Shown: positions 25,522 through 32,679 of the stretch, piece after piece
Position numbering within the stretch: the first letter of the stretch is position 1
How the letters are laid out: each line of letters opens with the position of its first letter
Source of the DNA: Streptococcus ilei
GTDB lineage: Bacteria > Bacillota > Bacilli > Lactobacillales > Streptococcaceae
Assembly (NCBI RefSeq): GCF_000479335.1
Contig: NC_022584.1
Location: 1,178,001-1,242,000 of the forward strand
DNA: 64,000 nt
Direction of reading: 5' to 3'
The notes under the pieces: model-generated
The model's database searches: none
Told to the model about the DNA's origin: nothing
What the model saw: the letters and a program-made list of their open reading frames with translations, nothing else
Translations under genes and position numbers: made by a program

Positions 25522-25860
25522 GGGCGTGAAGAATCCCGTATGAAAATAGGAGATTGACGCAGTGTGCCACGCACACAAGGAAATCTCTCTTTTTCACTAG
25601 GGATTTAGCCCGTGTTCAACTATCAAGATATTTTGGACGGTTCGGCTTGCCGAACATTTCTGTAGAAAAATAGGAAGGTGACGCCGCACTCGATGAGTGC
25701 TAGGAAGCTTATCTTTTTTCCTAAGAAATGAGGCCAAAATTCAATTCCCAAGATACTAAGCCGTTAAACAACTCAAAGGAAAATAGGAAATCCAACGACG
25801 GAGCGACCGCTCCTAGGAAGATTTATCTTTTTCCACAGAGTTGTAGGCGGGTTCAATTAC
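25522..25860. repeat. Three tandem structured repeat units upstream of pnp
   Basis: Units 25522-25620, 25630-25748 and 25757-25860 share a core (AAAATAGGA, GACG or similar, a variable hairpin, AGGAA, ATCTTTTT, GTTCAAYT). Each is closed by a different perfectly paired outer stem: AATCCC/GGGATT, CATTTCT/AGAAATG, ACAACTC/GAGTTGT. The inner hairpins also differ: GTGTGC/GCACAC, GCACT/AGTGC, GGAGC/GCTCC. Unit 2 has an added GTTCGG/CCGAAC hairpin. Changing sequence with kept pairing points to selection on structure. On the minus strand they would sit in the pnp leader. The family may be one of the known streptococcal intergenic repeats; I cannot name it. 25861-25960 shows nothing more. Confidence 0.65.
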
Positions 25861-25960
25861 ACCTGATAGCATAGGATTTCAAGCATCCATCTGTATCTTA
25901 TATCCTCATCTTTGTATCCAAGCACGTATAACCTTTATTTTACCATATTCAAGCCCAAAA

Positions 25961-25985
25961 GAAAAAGGCTTAAAAAGCCTTTTTC
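25961..25985. terminator. Bidirectional terminator
   Basis: GAAAAAGGCTT and AAGCCTTTTTC pair over a short loop. It would end the SH3b lipoprotein gene before the pnp leader. The stretch 25986-26112 has no other feature. Confidence 0.75.
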
Positions 25986-26112
25986 GAGGAATATTTGATT
26001 TCCACTTATTTTAAAATTCTAGAGCTAGATATAGGTGCTATCTATTTTAAAGTTTACATGAAATCTCTACTCACTACACAACTAAGTGCTTCCTAGGTAA
26101 ATGACAATTCTA

Positions 26113-27432
26113 TTAATCCACACGATAGAAGAAGTCCTCTGGGTTCCAAATGTACTGCTGCCCAATCCAAATTCGATCTTTTTTAGTATCTGACGGATCA
26201 CTATTCTGGTTACTATCTGGTTTGATAGATGTCCCTGCTGGTAAAAACGAAATTGCTGCTCCACCAGCTGTATTCGGTTTTGAACTGTGGATAGCTCCAG
26301 TAATATAGCTATGATCAGGATTAATGTTATTGACGACCCCACTACCATCTGTAAAAAATTGATTTCCGGTCAAGCCATCTTTATCAAATTCCAAAGTCCA
26401 TCCCAAGCCATTTCGCCAAGTCCCCGAAATACTTGAAAAATCTCCGTTCTGAATCTCTTGAATATTCATCCCGACACTTCCCTTATTTGAGGTAGCCGCA
26501 TTAGAACCTTCCACTCTCGTCGTGAATTCAAGCGCAATCCACCCCTGGCCAGACTGGAGCTTTCCCCAGGTATAACCGTCAGCTGAAACCTTCTCTGTGA
26601 TCGTATAAACACCTTGTGGGATCATTCCAACTTCCTCTCCCTTGATCGATGCTTCTTTACGAATCCGAAGATCTGAAACTCCTACGCGGACTTGAAAACT
26701 ACTTGTTTGCGACTCTGAGTTACTTGCTTGGCTCGTCGCCTTCTTACCGGTCTCTAGTTCTTTCCATCCAAATTTTGCTTGATCCAATTCTTTTGCTGTA
26801 ATCCCCAAGGCTTTTTCTGGCTTCTGGCCGTCCCCATTTTTTATTTGGATCTGATTGACAGTCTCAAGCTTTCCTTTTTGGAACTTGTAATGAATTAGAT
26901 TCACCTCTGGTTGAAGAGACGAAAAGCTAGCATAAATGACTGAACCATCCTCAAAAATTTGGAAACCTGAACGAGAACCGCCAGAGGAAGCTACAAAAGC
27001 CGTATGTAGCAATTCTGGTTGCTGGCCTTTTAGATAATAAATCGCTGATACTGTTTGGCCATTTCCAATCAAGAGCTCATCCCGCCCATCTTTATCCAAA
27101 TCCGTATAAAAATAAGAAAGACTTGGTTTTCTACCCAGGGTTTGAAGATACCTAGCATAAACATACTCATCGGATTGAGGATCTATTTCTTTTAGTTTGG
27201 TCTCTAAACCTGCACTATCACCTGCCTCGATAGCCCTAGAGTAGGCCTGATAACGTTCAAGAACCGTTTGATAGTACTCATGCCCAGACGATGTTTTCTT
27301 AGTTTCTTTTCCATCTGCTACTTCACTCTGAACTGTAGAAGGTTGCGTCCGAGGACGTCGCTTAGGTCCACATGCCACCAGGGTTAGCAACGTCATCGCT
27401 GCCAAGCTAACTTTATAGATTTTTTTCATCAT
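26113..27432 (-). CDS. SH3b-domain lipoprotein with DUF6287-like C-terminus
   Basis: 439 residues. Lipoprotein signal with lipobox LVAC (Cys about 21), a linker, a domain at about 50-230 with FYTDLDKDGRDELLIGNGQ (a calcium-loop-like D-x-D-x-D-x-x-x-E/L pattern), a bacterial SH3 domain at about 245-310 (VSDLRIRKEASIKGEEVGMI to WIALEF), and a C-terminal domain starting MNIQEIQNGDFSSISGTW, typical of DUF6287 in Lactobacillales lipoproteins. It is extracellular and membrane-anchored and may bind wall peptides through SH3b; the function is unknown. It is a single gene facing away from pepF. Confidence 0.8.
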   Translation of the reverse strand: MMKKIYKVSLAAMTLLTLVACGPKRRPRTQPSTVQSEVADGKETKKTSSGHEYYQTVLERYQAYSRAIEAGDSAGLETKLKEIDPQSDEYVYARYLQTLGRKPSLSYFYTDLDKDGRDELLIGNGQTVSAIYYLKGQQPELLHTAFVASSGGSRSGFQIFEDGSVIYASFSSLQPEVNLIHYKFQKGKLETVNQIQIKNGDGQKPEKALGITAKELDQAKFGWKELETGKKATSQASNSESQTSSFQVRVGVSDLRIRKEASIKGEEVGMIPQGVYTITEKVSADGYTWGKLQSGQGWIALEFTTRVEGSNAATSNKGSVGMNIQEIQNGDFSSISGTWRNGLGWTLEFDKDGLTGNQFFTDGSGVVNNINPDHSYITGAIHSSKPNTAGGAAISFLPAGTSIKPDSNQNSDPSDTKKDRIWIGQQYIWNPEDFFYRVD

Positions 27433-27605
27433 ATACTCCCTAAAACTTTCTCCATTTTATTATACCAAACGAAGTTCAAAAAGCTAGAAAATCCTTGTTT
27501 TCTTATTGGCTCAGTCAGGCTTTGACAAGATCCCCCATCCACCTATCATTCTGCCCTTTTTTCTGCTATACTTAGTATAGTTATTTGATCAAAAAGGAGA
27601 ACACT

Positions 27606-29402
27606 ATGGAATTAAAAAAACGTTCTGAATTTCCTGAGAACGAACTCTGGGATCTCACAGCCCTCTACCAAGACCAGGAAGACTTCTTACGTGCCATTGA
27701 AAAGACGCGTGAGGAAATCAATGAATTTGTCCGCAACTACAAGGGCAAGCTCCACACTTTTGAAGACTTTGAAGCTGCCTTTGCGGTCTTGGAACAGATT
27801 CAGATCCAACTCAGCCACATCGGCAACTACAGCTTTATGCCACAAACGACGGACTTTGGTGATGAAGCTTTTGCTGAAATTGCCCAAGCGGGGATGGATT
27901 TCGAAACTTGGGCCAGCGTCGAGCTTTCCTTCTTTGATGATGCCTTAGTCGAAGCGGATGAAGATGTCCTCGAGCGCCTAGGGAAACTCCCTCATCTTAC
28001 GTCTGCTATTCGCCAAGCTAAAATCAAAAAAGCTCACTACTTGGGAGCTGATGTGGAAAAGACTTTGACTAACCTTGGTGAAGTCTTCTACGGACCACAA
28101 GACATCTACACCAAGATGCGAGCAGGTGACTTTGAAATGGCTGATTTTGAAGTGGATGGAAAAGTTTACAAGAATAGCTTTGTCACCTATGAAAACTTCT
28201 ACCAAAACCATGAGAATGCAGAAGTCCGTGAAAAAGCCTTTCGTTCCTTCTCAGAAGGATTGCGCAAGCACCAAAACACTGCTGCTGCCACCTATCTAGC
28301 CCAAGTCAAGTCTGAAAAACTGATCTCAGATATGCGAGGCTACGACTCTGTCTTTGACTATCTCTTGGCTGAGCAAGAAGTGGATCGTTCTATGTTTGAC
28401 CGTCAGATTGACCTCATCATGAAAGACTTCGCTCCGGTCGCTCAAAAATTCCTCAAACACGTGGCCAAGGTCAACGGCCTTGAAAAAATGACCTTTGCTG
28501 ATTGGAAGTTGGACTTGGACAGCGCGCTCAACCCAGATGTCACCATTGATGACGCTTATGACTTGGTCATGAAATCTGTGGCACCACTTGGTGAAGAATA
28601 TTCTCGCGAAATCGCCCGCTACCAAACCGAACGTTGGGTCGACTTTGCGGCCAACGAAGGCAAGGATTCCGGTGGTTATGCGGCTGACCCCTATCGCGTC
28701 CATCCTTATGTCCTGATGAGTTGGACAGGGCGCATGAGCGATGTTTATACCCTGATCCACGAGATCGGACACTCTGGTCAATTCATCTTCTCAGACAACA
28801 ACCAAAGCTACTTCAACGCCCACATGTCGACTTACTATGTGGAAGCTCCTTCTACCTTTAACGAGCTCCTCCTTAGCGACTACTTGGAACAGCAGTTTGA
28901 CGACCCTCGTCAAAAACGCTTTGCCCTAGCTCACCGTTTGACAGACACCTACTTCCACAACTTCATCACCCACTTGCTGGAAGCAGCCTTCCAACGCAAG
29001 GTCTATACTCTGATCGAAGAAGGTGGGACCTTTGGAGCTAGTAAGCTCAACAGCATCATGAAGGAAGTCTTGACCGAATTCTGGGGCGACGCTGTAGAAA
29101 TCGATGATGATGCAGCTTTAACCTGGATGCGCCAAAGCCACTACTACATGGGGCTATACAGCTATACCTACTCAGCTGGCCTAGTTATCTCAACCGCCGG
29201 TTACCTGCATTTGAAGAACTCCGAAAATGGCGCCAAAGATTGGCTGGACCTTCTCAAATCTGGTGGCAGCAAGACCCCACTTGAGTCTGCTATGATTATC
29301 GGAGCAGATATCTCAACGGACAAACCACTCCGTGATACGATTCAGTTCTTGTCTGATACGGTTGATCAGATTATCGCTTATAGTGAAGAGTTGGGAGAGT
29401 AA
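27606..29402 (+). CDS. pepF: Oligoendopeptidase F
   Basis: 598 residues from ATG 27606 after AAGGAG (a 7-codon longer frame lacks a ribosome site). M3B metallopeptidase with zinc motif HEIGHSGQF (H385-E386-H389) and the third ligand Glu in YYVEAPSTFNELLL. It is cytoplasmic and cleaves medium peptides. Closed by a strong terminator at 29414-29445. Confidence 0.95.
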   Translation: MELKKRSEFPENELWDLTALYQDQEDFLRAIEKTREEINEFVRNYKGKLHTFEDFEAAFAVLEQIQIQLSHIGNYSFMPQTTDFGDEAFAEIAQAGMDFETWASVELSFFDDALVEADEDVLERLGKLPHLTSAIRQAKIKKAHYLGADVEKTLTNLGEVFYGPQDIYTKMRAGDFEMADFEVDGKVYKNSFVTYENFYQNHENAEVREKAFRSFSEGLRKHQNTAAATYLAQVKSEKLISDMRGYDSVFDYLLAEQEVDRSMFDRQIDLIMKDFAPVAQKFLKHVAKVNGLEKMTFADWKLDLDSALNPDVTIDDAYDLVMKSVAPLGEEYSREIARYQTERWVDFAANEGKDSGGYAADPYRVHPYVLMSWTGRMSDVYTLIHEIGHSGQFIFSDNNQSYFNAHMSTYYVEAPSTFNELLLSDYLEQQFDDPRQKRFALAHRLTDTYFHNFITHLLEAAFQRKVYTLIEEGGTFGASKLNSIMKEVLTEFWGDAVEIDDDAALTWMRQSHYYMGLYSYTYSAGLVISTAGYLHLKNSENGAKDWLDLLKSGGSKTPLESAMIIGADISTDKPLRDTIQFLSDTVDQIIAYSEELGE

Positions 29403-29413
29403 GTACAATTTTC

Positions 29414-29445
29414 AGACTTAGTTTATTCTAAGTCTGATTTTTTTG
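29414..29445 (+). terminator. pepF terminator
   Basis: Perfect 9-bp arms CAGACTTAG and CTAAGTCTG followed by ATTTTTTTG, 12 bases after the stop. Confidence 0.9.
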
Positions 29446-29468
29446 TTAAAAAAATCACTATGCAGTGA

Positions 29469-29497
29469 TTGAAAACGATTTCAGTTTGTGTTATGAT
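29469..29497 (+). promoter_or_regulatory. Promoter of the excalibur lipoprotein overlapped by a cre site
   Basis: -35 TTGAAA (29469-29474), 17-base spacer, -10 TATGAT (29492-29497). TGAAAACGATTTCA at 29470-29483 matches the cre consensus perfectly over the -35. GTGTTATGAT around the -10 is identical to that of the M14 peptidase promoter at 11959-11987. Confidence 0.75.
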
Positions 29498-29530
29498 GTT
29501 CTTGGGTAAATATTCAAAAGGAGTATTAAT

Positions 29531-30232
29531 ATGAAAAAAGGATTATTTTTTATGGTTGCTACTATACTATTAGTAGGGGCGTGTTCAACGGAGACGGAGG
29601 TCCCCAAGGATAAAACGAAAACGCAAGTCAGTCTTGTACAGAAGACAAATAACAAGAACAATGATGAGGTAAGTAAAGAAAAAGTTAAAGAAGCGAAAAA
29701 GGCTGAAGAAGCAAAAAAAGCCGAAGAAGCGAAAAAGGCTGAAGAAGCAAAAAAAGCTGAGGAAGCGAAAAAGGCTGAAGAAGCAAAAAAAGCTGAGGAA
29801 GCGAAAAAAGCTGAGGAAGTGAAAAAGGCTGAAGAAGCAAAAAAGGCTGAAGAAGCTGAGAAAGCCGTTCAAACATTAGAAGCGAACCAAGTAACTGAAA
29901 ACGTTGCTCCTGCTCAAGCCGCTATCTCAAATGTAGCAGATCAAGGAATAAAAGATAGCTTAACTTACCGAGTGGGATTAGTACAAAATGCTATTAATAT
30001 CCGAGCGCAACAAGCTGCTGAAGCTGAACAAGCTCGACAAGCACAACAAGCTGCCGAAGCTGAACAAGCTCGACAAGCGCAACAACAACAAGCATTTGCT
30101 TCACAACCTCAACAAGGGGCTTATAGAAATTGTCGTGAAGCACGCGCGGCAGGTGCTGCACCACTTTACAGAGGACAACCTGGATATGGTTCTCATCTTG
30201 ATAGAGATGGTGACGGTGTTGCCTGTGAATAA
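29531..30232 (+). CDS. Lipoprotein with K-A-E-E-A repeats and excalibur calcium-binding domain
   Basis: 233 residues. Lipoprotein signal with lipobox LVGAC, a long charged helix of about ten K-K-A-E-E-A repeats (about 55-110; the DNA is a 15-base tandem repeat that can change length), an Ala/Gln-rich segment (QQAAEAEQARQAQ twice), and a C-terminal excalibur domain: NCREARAAG, then LDRDGDGVACE with the D-x-D-x-D-G calcium loop and paired Cys. It probably reaches out from the membrane on a helical stalk. The next gene starts inside its end. CcpA control is suggested by the promoter. Confidence 0.85.
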   Translation: MKKGLFFMVATILLVGACSTETEVPKDKTKTQVSLVQKTNNKNNDEVSKEKVKEAKKAEEAKKAEEAKKAEEAKKAEEAKKAEEAKKAEEAKKAEEVKKAEEAKKAEEAEKAVQTLEANQVTENVAPAQAAISNVADQGIKDSLTYRVGLVQNAINIRAQQAAEAEQARQAQQAAEAEQARQAQQQQAFASQPQQGAYRNCREARAAGAAPLYRGQPGYGSHLDRDGDGVACE

Positions 30233-30671
30233 GAAATTTCTCACCATTCTATTGTCAATTTCACTTCTTTTACTTGCTTTCCTTTTCCTTATTGTTAGAA
30301 AAAAGGAAGTAAACACTCCAACTACCTATAAAGAAGCTATCCAATATGTTCAGAAGGTATCTTTATCTGACATTCGGTCCAAAATTAAGCACAAGGAGAA
30401 GTTTACACTCTTTATAGGACGAGAATCTTGCCCGTACTGCCAAAAATTTGCTCCAAAGCTAGCTGTAGCCATTCAAAAATGTAATAAGATTGTTTATTAT
30501 CTGGATAATGACTCATCTGAGCGAAAAGAAATTACAAAATTTGCCCATGACTTAGACGTCAAGACGGTCCCAAATCTTTCAAATTTTGTTCATGGTTCAA
30601 AAGTAAATCAATTAGATAAAGGTAGCAAAGCAAGTGTGGAAGAAATTTTGGATTTTATCACAAAAGAATAG
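30207..30671 (+). CDS. Membrane-anchored thioredoxin-like protein (bacteriocin transport accessory type)
   Basis: About 154 residues from ATG 30207; GTG 30225 is an alternative. One N-terminal helix (FLTILLSISLLLLAFLFLIV), then a thioredoxin fold with CxxC in FIGRESCPYCQKFAPKL and the cis-Pro region KTVPNLSNF. This matches PedC/BrcD-like bacteriocin transport accessory proteins, which are believed to make disulfides outside the cell. It overlaps the excalibur gene by 26 bases, so the pair is coupled. The excalibur domain has two Cys and is a natural client, though this is inference. No bacteriocin gene is seen. Confidence 0.75.
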   Translation: MVTVLPVNKKFLTILLSISLLLLAFLFLIVRKKEVNTPTTYKEAIQYVQKVSLSDIRSKIKHKEKFTLFIGRESCPYCQKFAPKLAVAIQKCNKIVYYLDNDSSERKEITKFAHDLDVKTVPNLSNFVHGSKVNQLDKGSKASVEEILDFITKE

Positions 30672-30720
30672 TTAATCGAAGTCAATTTCTTCTAAACAAA
30701 TATGATTGAATTTCTGACAT

Positions 30721-30755
30721 AAAAAAAGATTGGAACATAGCTCCAATCTTTTTTT
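30721..30755. terminator. Bidirectional terminator
   Basis: AAAAAAAGATTGGA and TCCAATCTTTTTTT pair over a seven-base loop. It serves both the thioredoxin-like gene and trxA, which converge. Confidence 0.9.
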
Positions 30756-30756
30756 C

Positions 30757-31071
30757 TTAACTCAACTCAGCCACAATGGCCTTGATTTGGTCTGCTGTGT
30801 GTACACCTGCTACTTGTTTGACAACTTGCCCATCTTTTTTAAAGAGCAAGGTTGGGATGGACATAATGCCGAAAGCACGCGCCGTTTCTGGATTTTCGTC
30901 CACATCCATTTTCAGGATTTTTAATTCATCTTCTGAAAGTTCTTGGGATAATTTTTCTAGGATAGGGGCTTGCATGCGACATGGACCACACCAGGTCGCC
31001 CAAAAGTCTACCAAGACCAATCCTTCTTTTGTTTCAGCTTCAAATGTTGCGTCTGTAATTGCTTTTACCAT
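30757..31071 (-). CDS. trxA: Thioredoxin
   Basis: 104 residues with active site WATWCGPC (C28, C31), the cis-Pro loop SIPTLLFKKDG and the usual length. It reduces cytoplasmic disulfides. It is 12 bases downstream of the DUF4649-like gene on the same strand. Confidence 0.95.
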   Translation of the reverse strand: MVKAITDATFEAETKEGLVLVDFWATWCGPCRMQAPILEKLSQELSEDELKILKMDVDENPETARAFGIMSIPTLLFKKDGQVVKQVAGVHTADQIKAIVAELS

Positions 31072-31083
31072 TTTCTTTCTCCT

Positions 31084-31308
31084 TTAGTTTTTGTATTGAT
31101 CGAGGTCTTGCTTCATCAAATAGAAGAAGACATCTCCGTAAGTTCCGTGGTAATCAAGTTCGTGACCATTATAGGTCAATTTTTGTACTGGATAGTAATC
31201 CGCCACACCAATCAAGCAGGTCTGTTGGGAGCGTTCAAACTCTTCATAGGAATCAAAATGCATGACTCTTTCTTGTTTTGCACCATCTAGATATGTAATT
31301 TCAATCAT
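31084..31308 (-). CDS. Small DUF4649-like protein
   Basis: 74 residues, soluble and acidic: IEITYLDGAKQERVMHFDSY, then VQKLTYNGHELDYHGTYGDVF. This short beta-rich protein next to trxA is common in streptococci (DUF4649) and has no known role. Together with trxA it probably forms an operon. Confidence 0.7.
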   Translation of the reverse strand: MIEITYLDGAKQERVMHFDSYEEFERSQQTCLIGVADYYPVQKLTYNGHELDYHGTYGDVFFYLMKQDLDQYKN

Positions 31309-31424
31309 ATCAGTAACCTCTATTTCTTAAGATACACTCATTGTAACTCTGTTTATTACATCTGTCAAATAAAACGATTTACTCAGAATGATGAATCTTG
31401 TCCGAAAAAAAGACAATAAAAAAA

Positions 31425-31599
31425 GAGGCTGGGACAAAAGTCCTATCCTCTCAATTGTCTTTGGATTGTCGAGCAAGACGCAGTGGTTGAGTGGGCTCTA
31501 CTACACTGATTTCATCAGCTTTTACAGCCCTACTCAACTGTGCGGAGGTGGGACGACGAAATCGAATTCTAACGAATTACCGATTTCTGTCCCACTCTC
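31425..31599 (-). repeat. Hairpin-ended intergenic repeat, copy 1
   Basis: 175 bases, inverse orientation of the copy at 45945-46117 and nearly identical to it. The ends form GAGGCTGGGACAAAA with TTCTGTCCCACTC, and the middle contains a second hairpin built from GTTGAGTGGGCTCT and AGCCCTACTCAAC around CTGATTTCATCAG. It carries no coding frame and behaves like a MITE or a long terminator. Confidence 0.8.
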
Positions 31600-31666
31600 T
31601 CCATTCTTGCTGGATAAAACGGTTCTAGACAAGGCGCCGAGCCGAAGATAATATTGAAATTCTAGT

Positions 31667-31698
31667 AAAAAAAGAAAAGCCCCCTGAATCCAGAGAGC
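31667..31698 (-). terminator. Third tandem terminator after rpsO
   Basis: Minus-strand arms GCTCTCTG and CAGGGGGC (wobbles) around GATT, then TTTTCTTTTTTT. Confidence 0.6.
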
Positions 31699-31730
31699 TG
31701 ATTTGAGCTCGGGATAAACTCCTAGTGAAA

Positions 31731-31755
31731 ATAAAAAATCTCCCCGAAGGGAGAT
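31731..31755 (-). terminator. Second tandem terminator after rpsO
   Basis: Minus-strand ATCTCCC and GGGGAGAT arms around a TTC loop, then TTTTTATTTT. Confidence 0.75.
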
Positions 31756-31820
31756 GAATCTGGTTTATTTTACCTTACGATGCTAGGAACCGAAGCCGAA
31801 GATAATACTGAAATTCTAGT

Positions 31821-31853
31821 AAAAAAAGAAAAGCTACTCTACAATAGAGTAAC
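31821..31853 (-). terminator. First terminator after rpsO
   Basis: Minus-strand GTTACTCT and AGAGTAGC arms around ATTGT, then TTTTCTTTTTTT, about 45 bases past the rpsO stop. Confidence 0.75.
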
Positions 31854-31897
31854 TTAACTTTTTTGTATTCAATCGAACACGGCCTTTGTATCTTGAA

Positions 31898-32168
31898 TTA
31901 ACGACGAAGTCCAAGAGAGTTGATCAACTCACGGTAACGGTTAACGTCGTTCTTACGAAGGTAAGCCAACAAGTTACGACGGCGACCGATTTTCTTCATC
32001 AAACCACGGTAAGTAGCGTGGTCTTTTTTGTGTTGTTTAATGTGGTCGTTCAAGTGGTTGATTTCCCAAGTAAGGACAGCAACTTGAACTTCTACTGAAC
32101 CGGTGTCACCTTCGTGACGTGCGTATTGTGCAATGATTTCATTTTTTTTTCTCTTTTGAGATTGCCAT
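31898..32168 (-). pseudogene. rpsO: 30S ribosomal protein S15, frameshifted at an A9 run
   Basis: The start MAISKEKK (ATG 32168, RBS AAGGAG) and the rest ([20 protein letters not shown] to [12 protein letters not shown]) give the full 89-residue S15, but in different frames. The run after GAG, at 32142-32150, has nine A on the coding strand where eight would keep the frame; as written the ribosome meets TGA after M-A-I-S-K-E-K-K-K. The span is 271 bases, exactly one more than 90 codons. Promoter, leader and the remaining sequence are intact. The likely explanations are a base-calling error in the homopolymer, or a real A9 rescued by slippage. S15 binds 16S rRNA early in assembly, so real loss would be costly. 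Confidence 0.9.
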
Positions 32169-32287
32169 GATAAGCTCCTTTTCTTTATGCTCTATCCGAG
32201 TGGCAGGTCTGGCATAGCCTGCTACCAAGAAAGAGTTAGTTGTCTATTCGACTTATTCATTCTACCAAGATTTCATCTTTCTGTCAA
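32169..32287 (-). promoter_or_regulatory. rpsO promoter and putative S15 leader
   Basis: On the minus strand TTGACA (32282-32287) and TAGAAT (32259-32264) have a 17-base spacer. The leader contains TGGTAGCAGG and CCTGCCACTC arms around CTATGCCAGA shortly before the ribosome site. S15 leaders in several bacteria are bound by S15 for feedback; this assignment is by position and shape only. Confidence 0.65.
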
Positions 32288-32354
32288 ACACTTATGCTCC
32301 CTTCAAAAACAGAAATACGCTTTTTTGAATCATTTATTCTAGAAGCCCTTTAAC

Positions 32355-32390
32355 AGAAAAAGACAAGAATCTTTTCAGATCATTGTCTTA
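32355..32390 (-). terminator. Distal terminator of the Cna-type adhesin
   Basis: Minus-strand hairpin GACAATGATCT and AGATTCTTGTC around GAAA, followed by TTTTTCTG. 32362-32390 repeats 32636-32664 with two changes. Between this and element B (32391-32471) the sequence is AT-rich and empty. Confidence 0.7.
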
Positions 32391-32471
32391 GAATAGAGAC
32401 AAATTTTTTAAAAATAAAAAAGTTAGATAATTACCCGAAAATGACTTTTATTTTTAGCCATTTAAGAAGAT

Positions 32472-32612
32472 CAAAATTTTCCGCTGTGAGAAAAATGCCT
32501 GAAACATAATTGTTTCAGGCATTCGGAATTATTGAGACCTTAGGCTCAATAATTAGACATGGAACTTTGATGAAGTTCGCTGACGTCTGTACTCACCTAA
32601 GGAAAATTTTTC
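32472..32612 (-). ncRNA. Structured element, copy B (downstream of an LPXTG gene)
   Basis: Minus-strand counterpart of copy A at 15335-15472. The outer stem is AAAATTTTCC with GGAAAATTTT; hairpins are GAACTT/AAGTTC, ATTATTGAG/CTCAATAAT with loop CCTAAGGT, and ATGCCTGAAAC/GTTTCAGGCAT. Unpaired parts (CCTTAGGTGAGTAC, GACGTCAGCG, TTCTCACAGCG) are almost unchanged while stem bases have changed on both sides. It lies 68 bases behind the Cna_B adhesin gene, on its strand, between two near-identical hairpins. Confidence 0.55.
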
Positions 32613-32635
32613 AGAAGACTTTATCTTCAATCTGA

Positions 32636-32664
32636 GACAATTATCTTTTCAGATCATTGTCTTA
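32636..32664 (-). terminator. Proximal hairpin after the adhesin gene
   Basis: GACAATGATCT and AGATAATTGTC around GAAA, 16 bases after the stop. It lacks a T run, so it may be leaky or an RNA-stabilising hairpin. It is the twin of 32362-32390. Confidence 0.5.
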
Positions 32665-32679
32665 TTTACATTGTAATTG

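Larger units (their letters stand above)
31641..31834. repeat. 40-base direct repeats in the rpsO 3' region
   Basis: 31641-31680 and 31795-31834 are identical except one base (GCCGAAGATAATAYTGAAAT, then TCTAGTAAAAAAAGAAAAGC). Each ends in the T-run of a minus-strand terminator. Between them TTGAGCTCGGGATAAA and CCTAGTGAAAA resemble the pnp-leader units read on the minus strand. The rest of 31600-31897 holds only the three terminators listed separately. Confidence 0.65.

Noticed and set aside
25463..25597. N-terminal extension of pnp by 45 codons
   Set aside because: The stretch is hydrophobic by accident of the repeat, has no ribosome site, and [15 protein letters not shown] at 25462 is the family start with AAAGGGG before it.
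25845..25860. tRNA-like GGGTTCAATTAC (T-arm resemblance)
   Set aside because: No acceptor, D or anticodon arms can be drawn around it; it is part of the third repeat unit. No tRNA or rRNA gene was found in the window.
29690..29870. CRISPR-like regular repeats
   Set aside because: The 15-base periodicity is coding (K-A-E-E-A), without spacers. No CRISPR array is seen in the window.
29585..29876. Long Phe/Leu-rich frames on the minus strand opposite the K-A-E-E-A repeats
   Set aside because: They are the complement of a low-complexity lysine/glutamate repeat and lack ribosome sites.
30207..30671. Bacteriocin gene cluster
   Set aside because: Only the accessory-type thioredoxin fold is present. 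No double-glycine leader peptide, immunity gene or ABC exporter lies nearby.
31425..31651. Coding frame in the hairpin repeat
   Set aside because: The sequence is a repeated, self-complementary intergenic element with the same layout at two other places; the frame is not kept in those copies.
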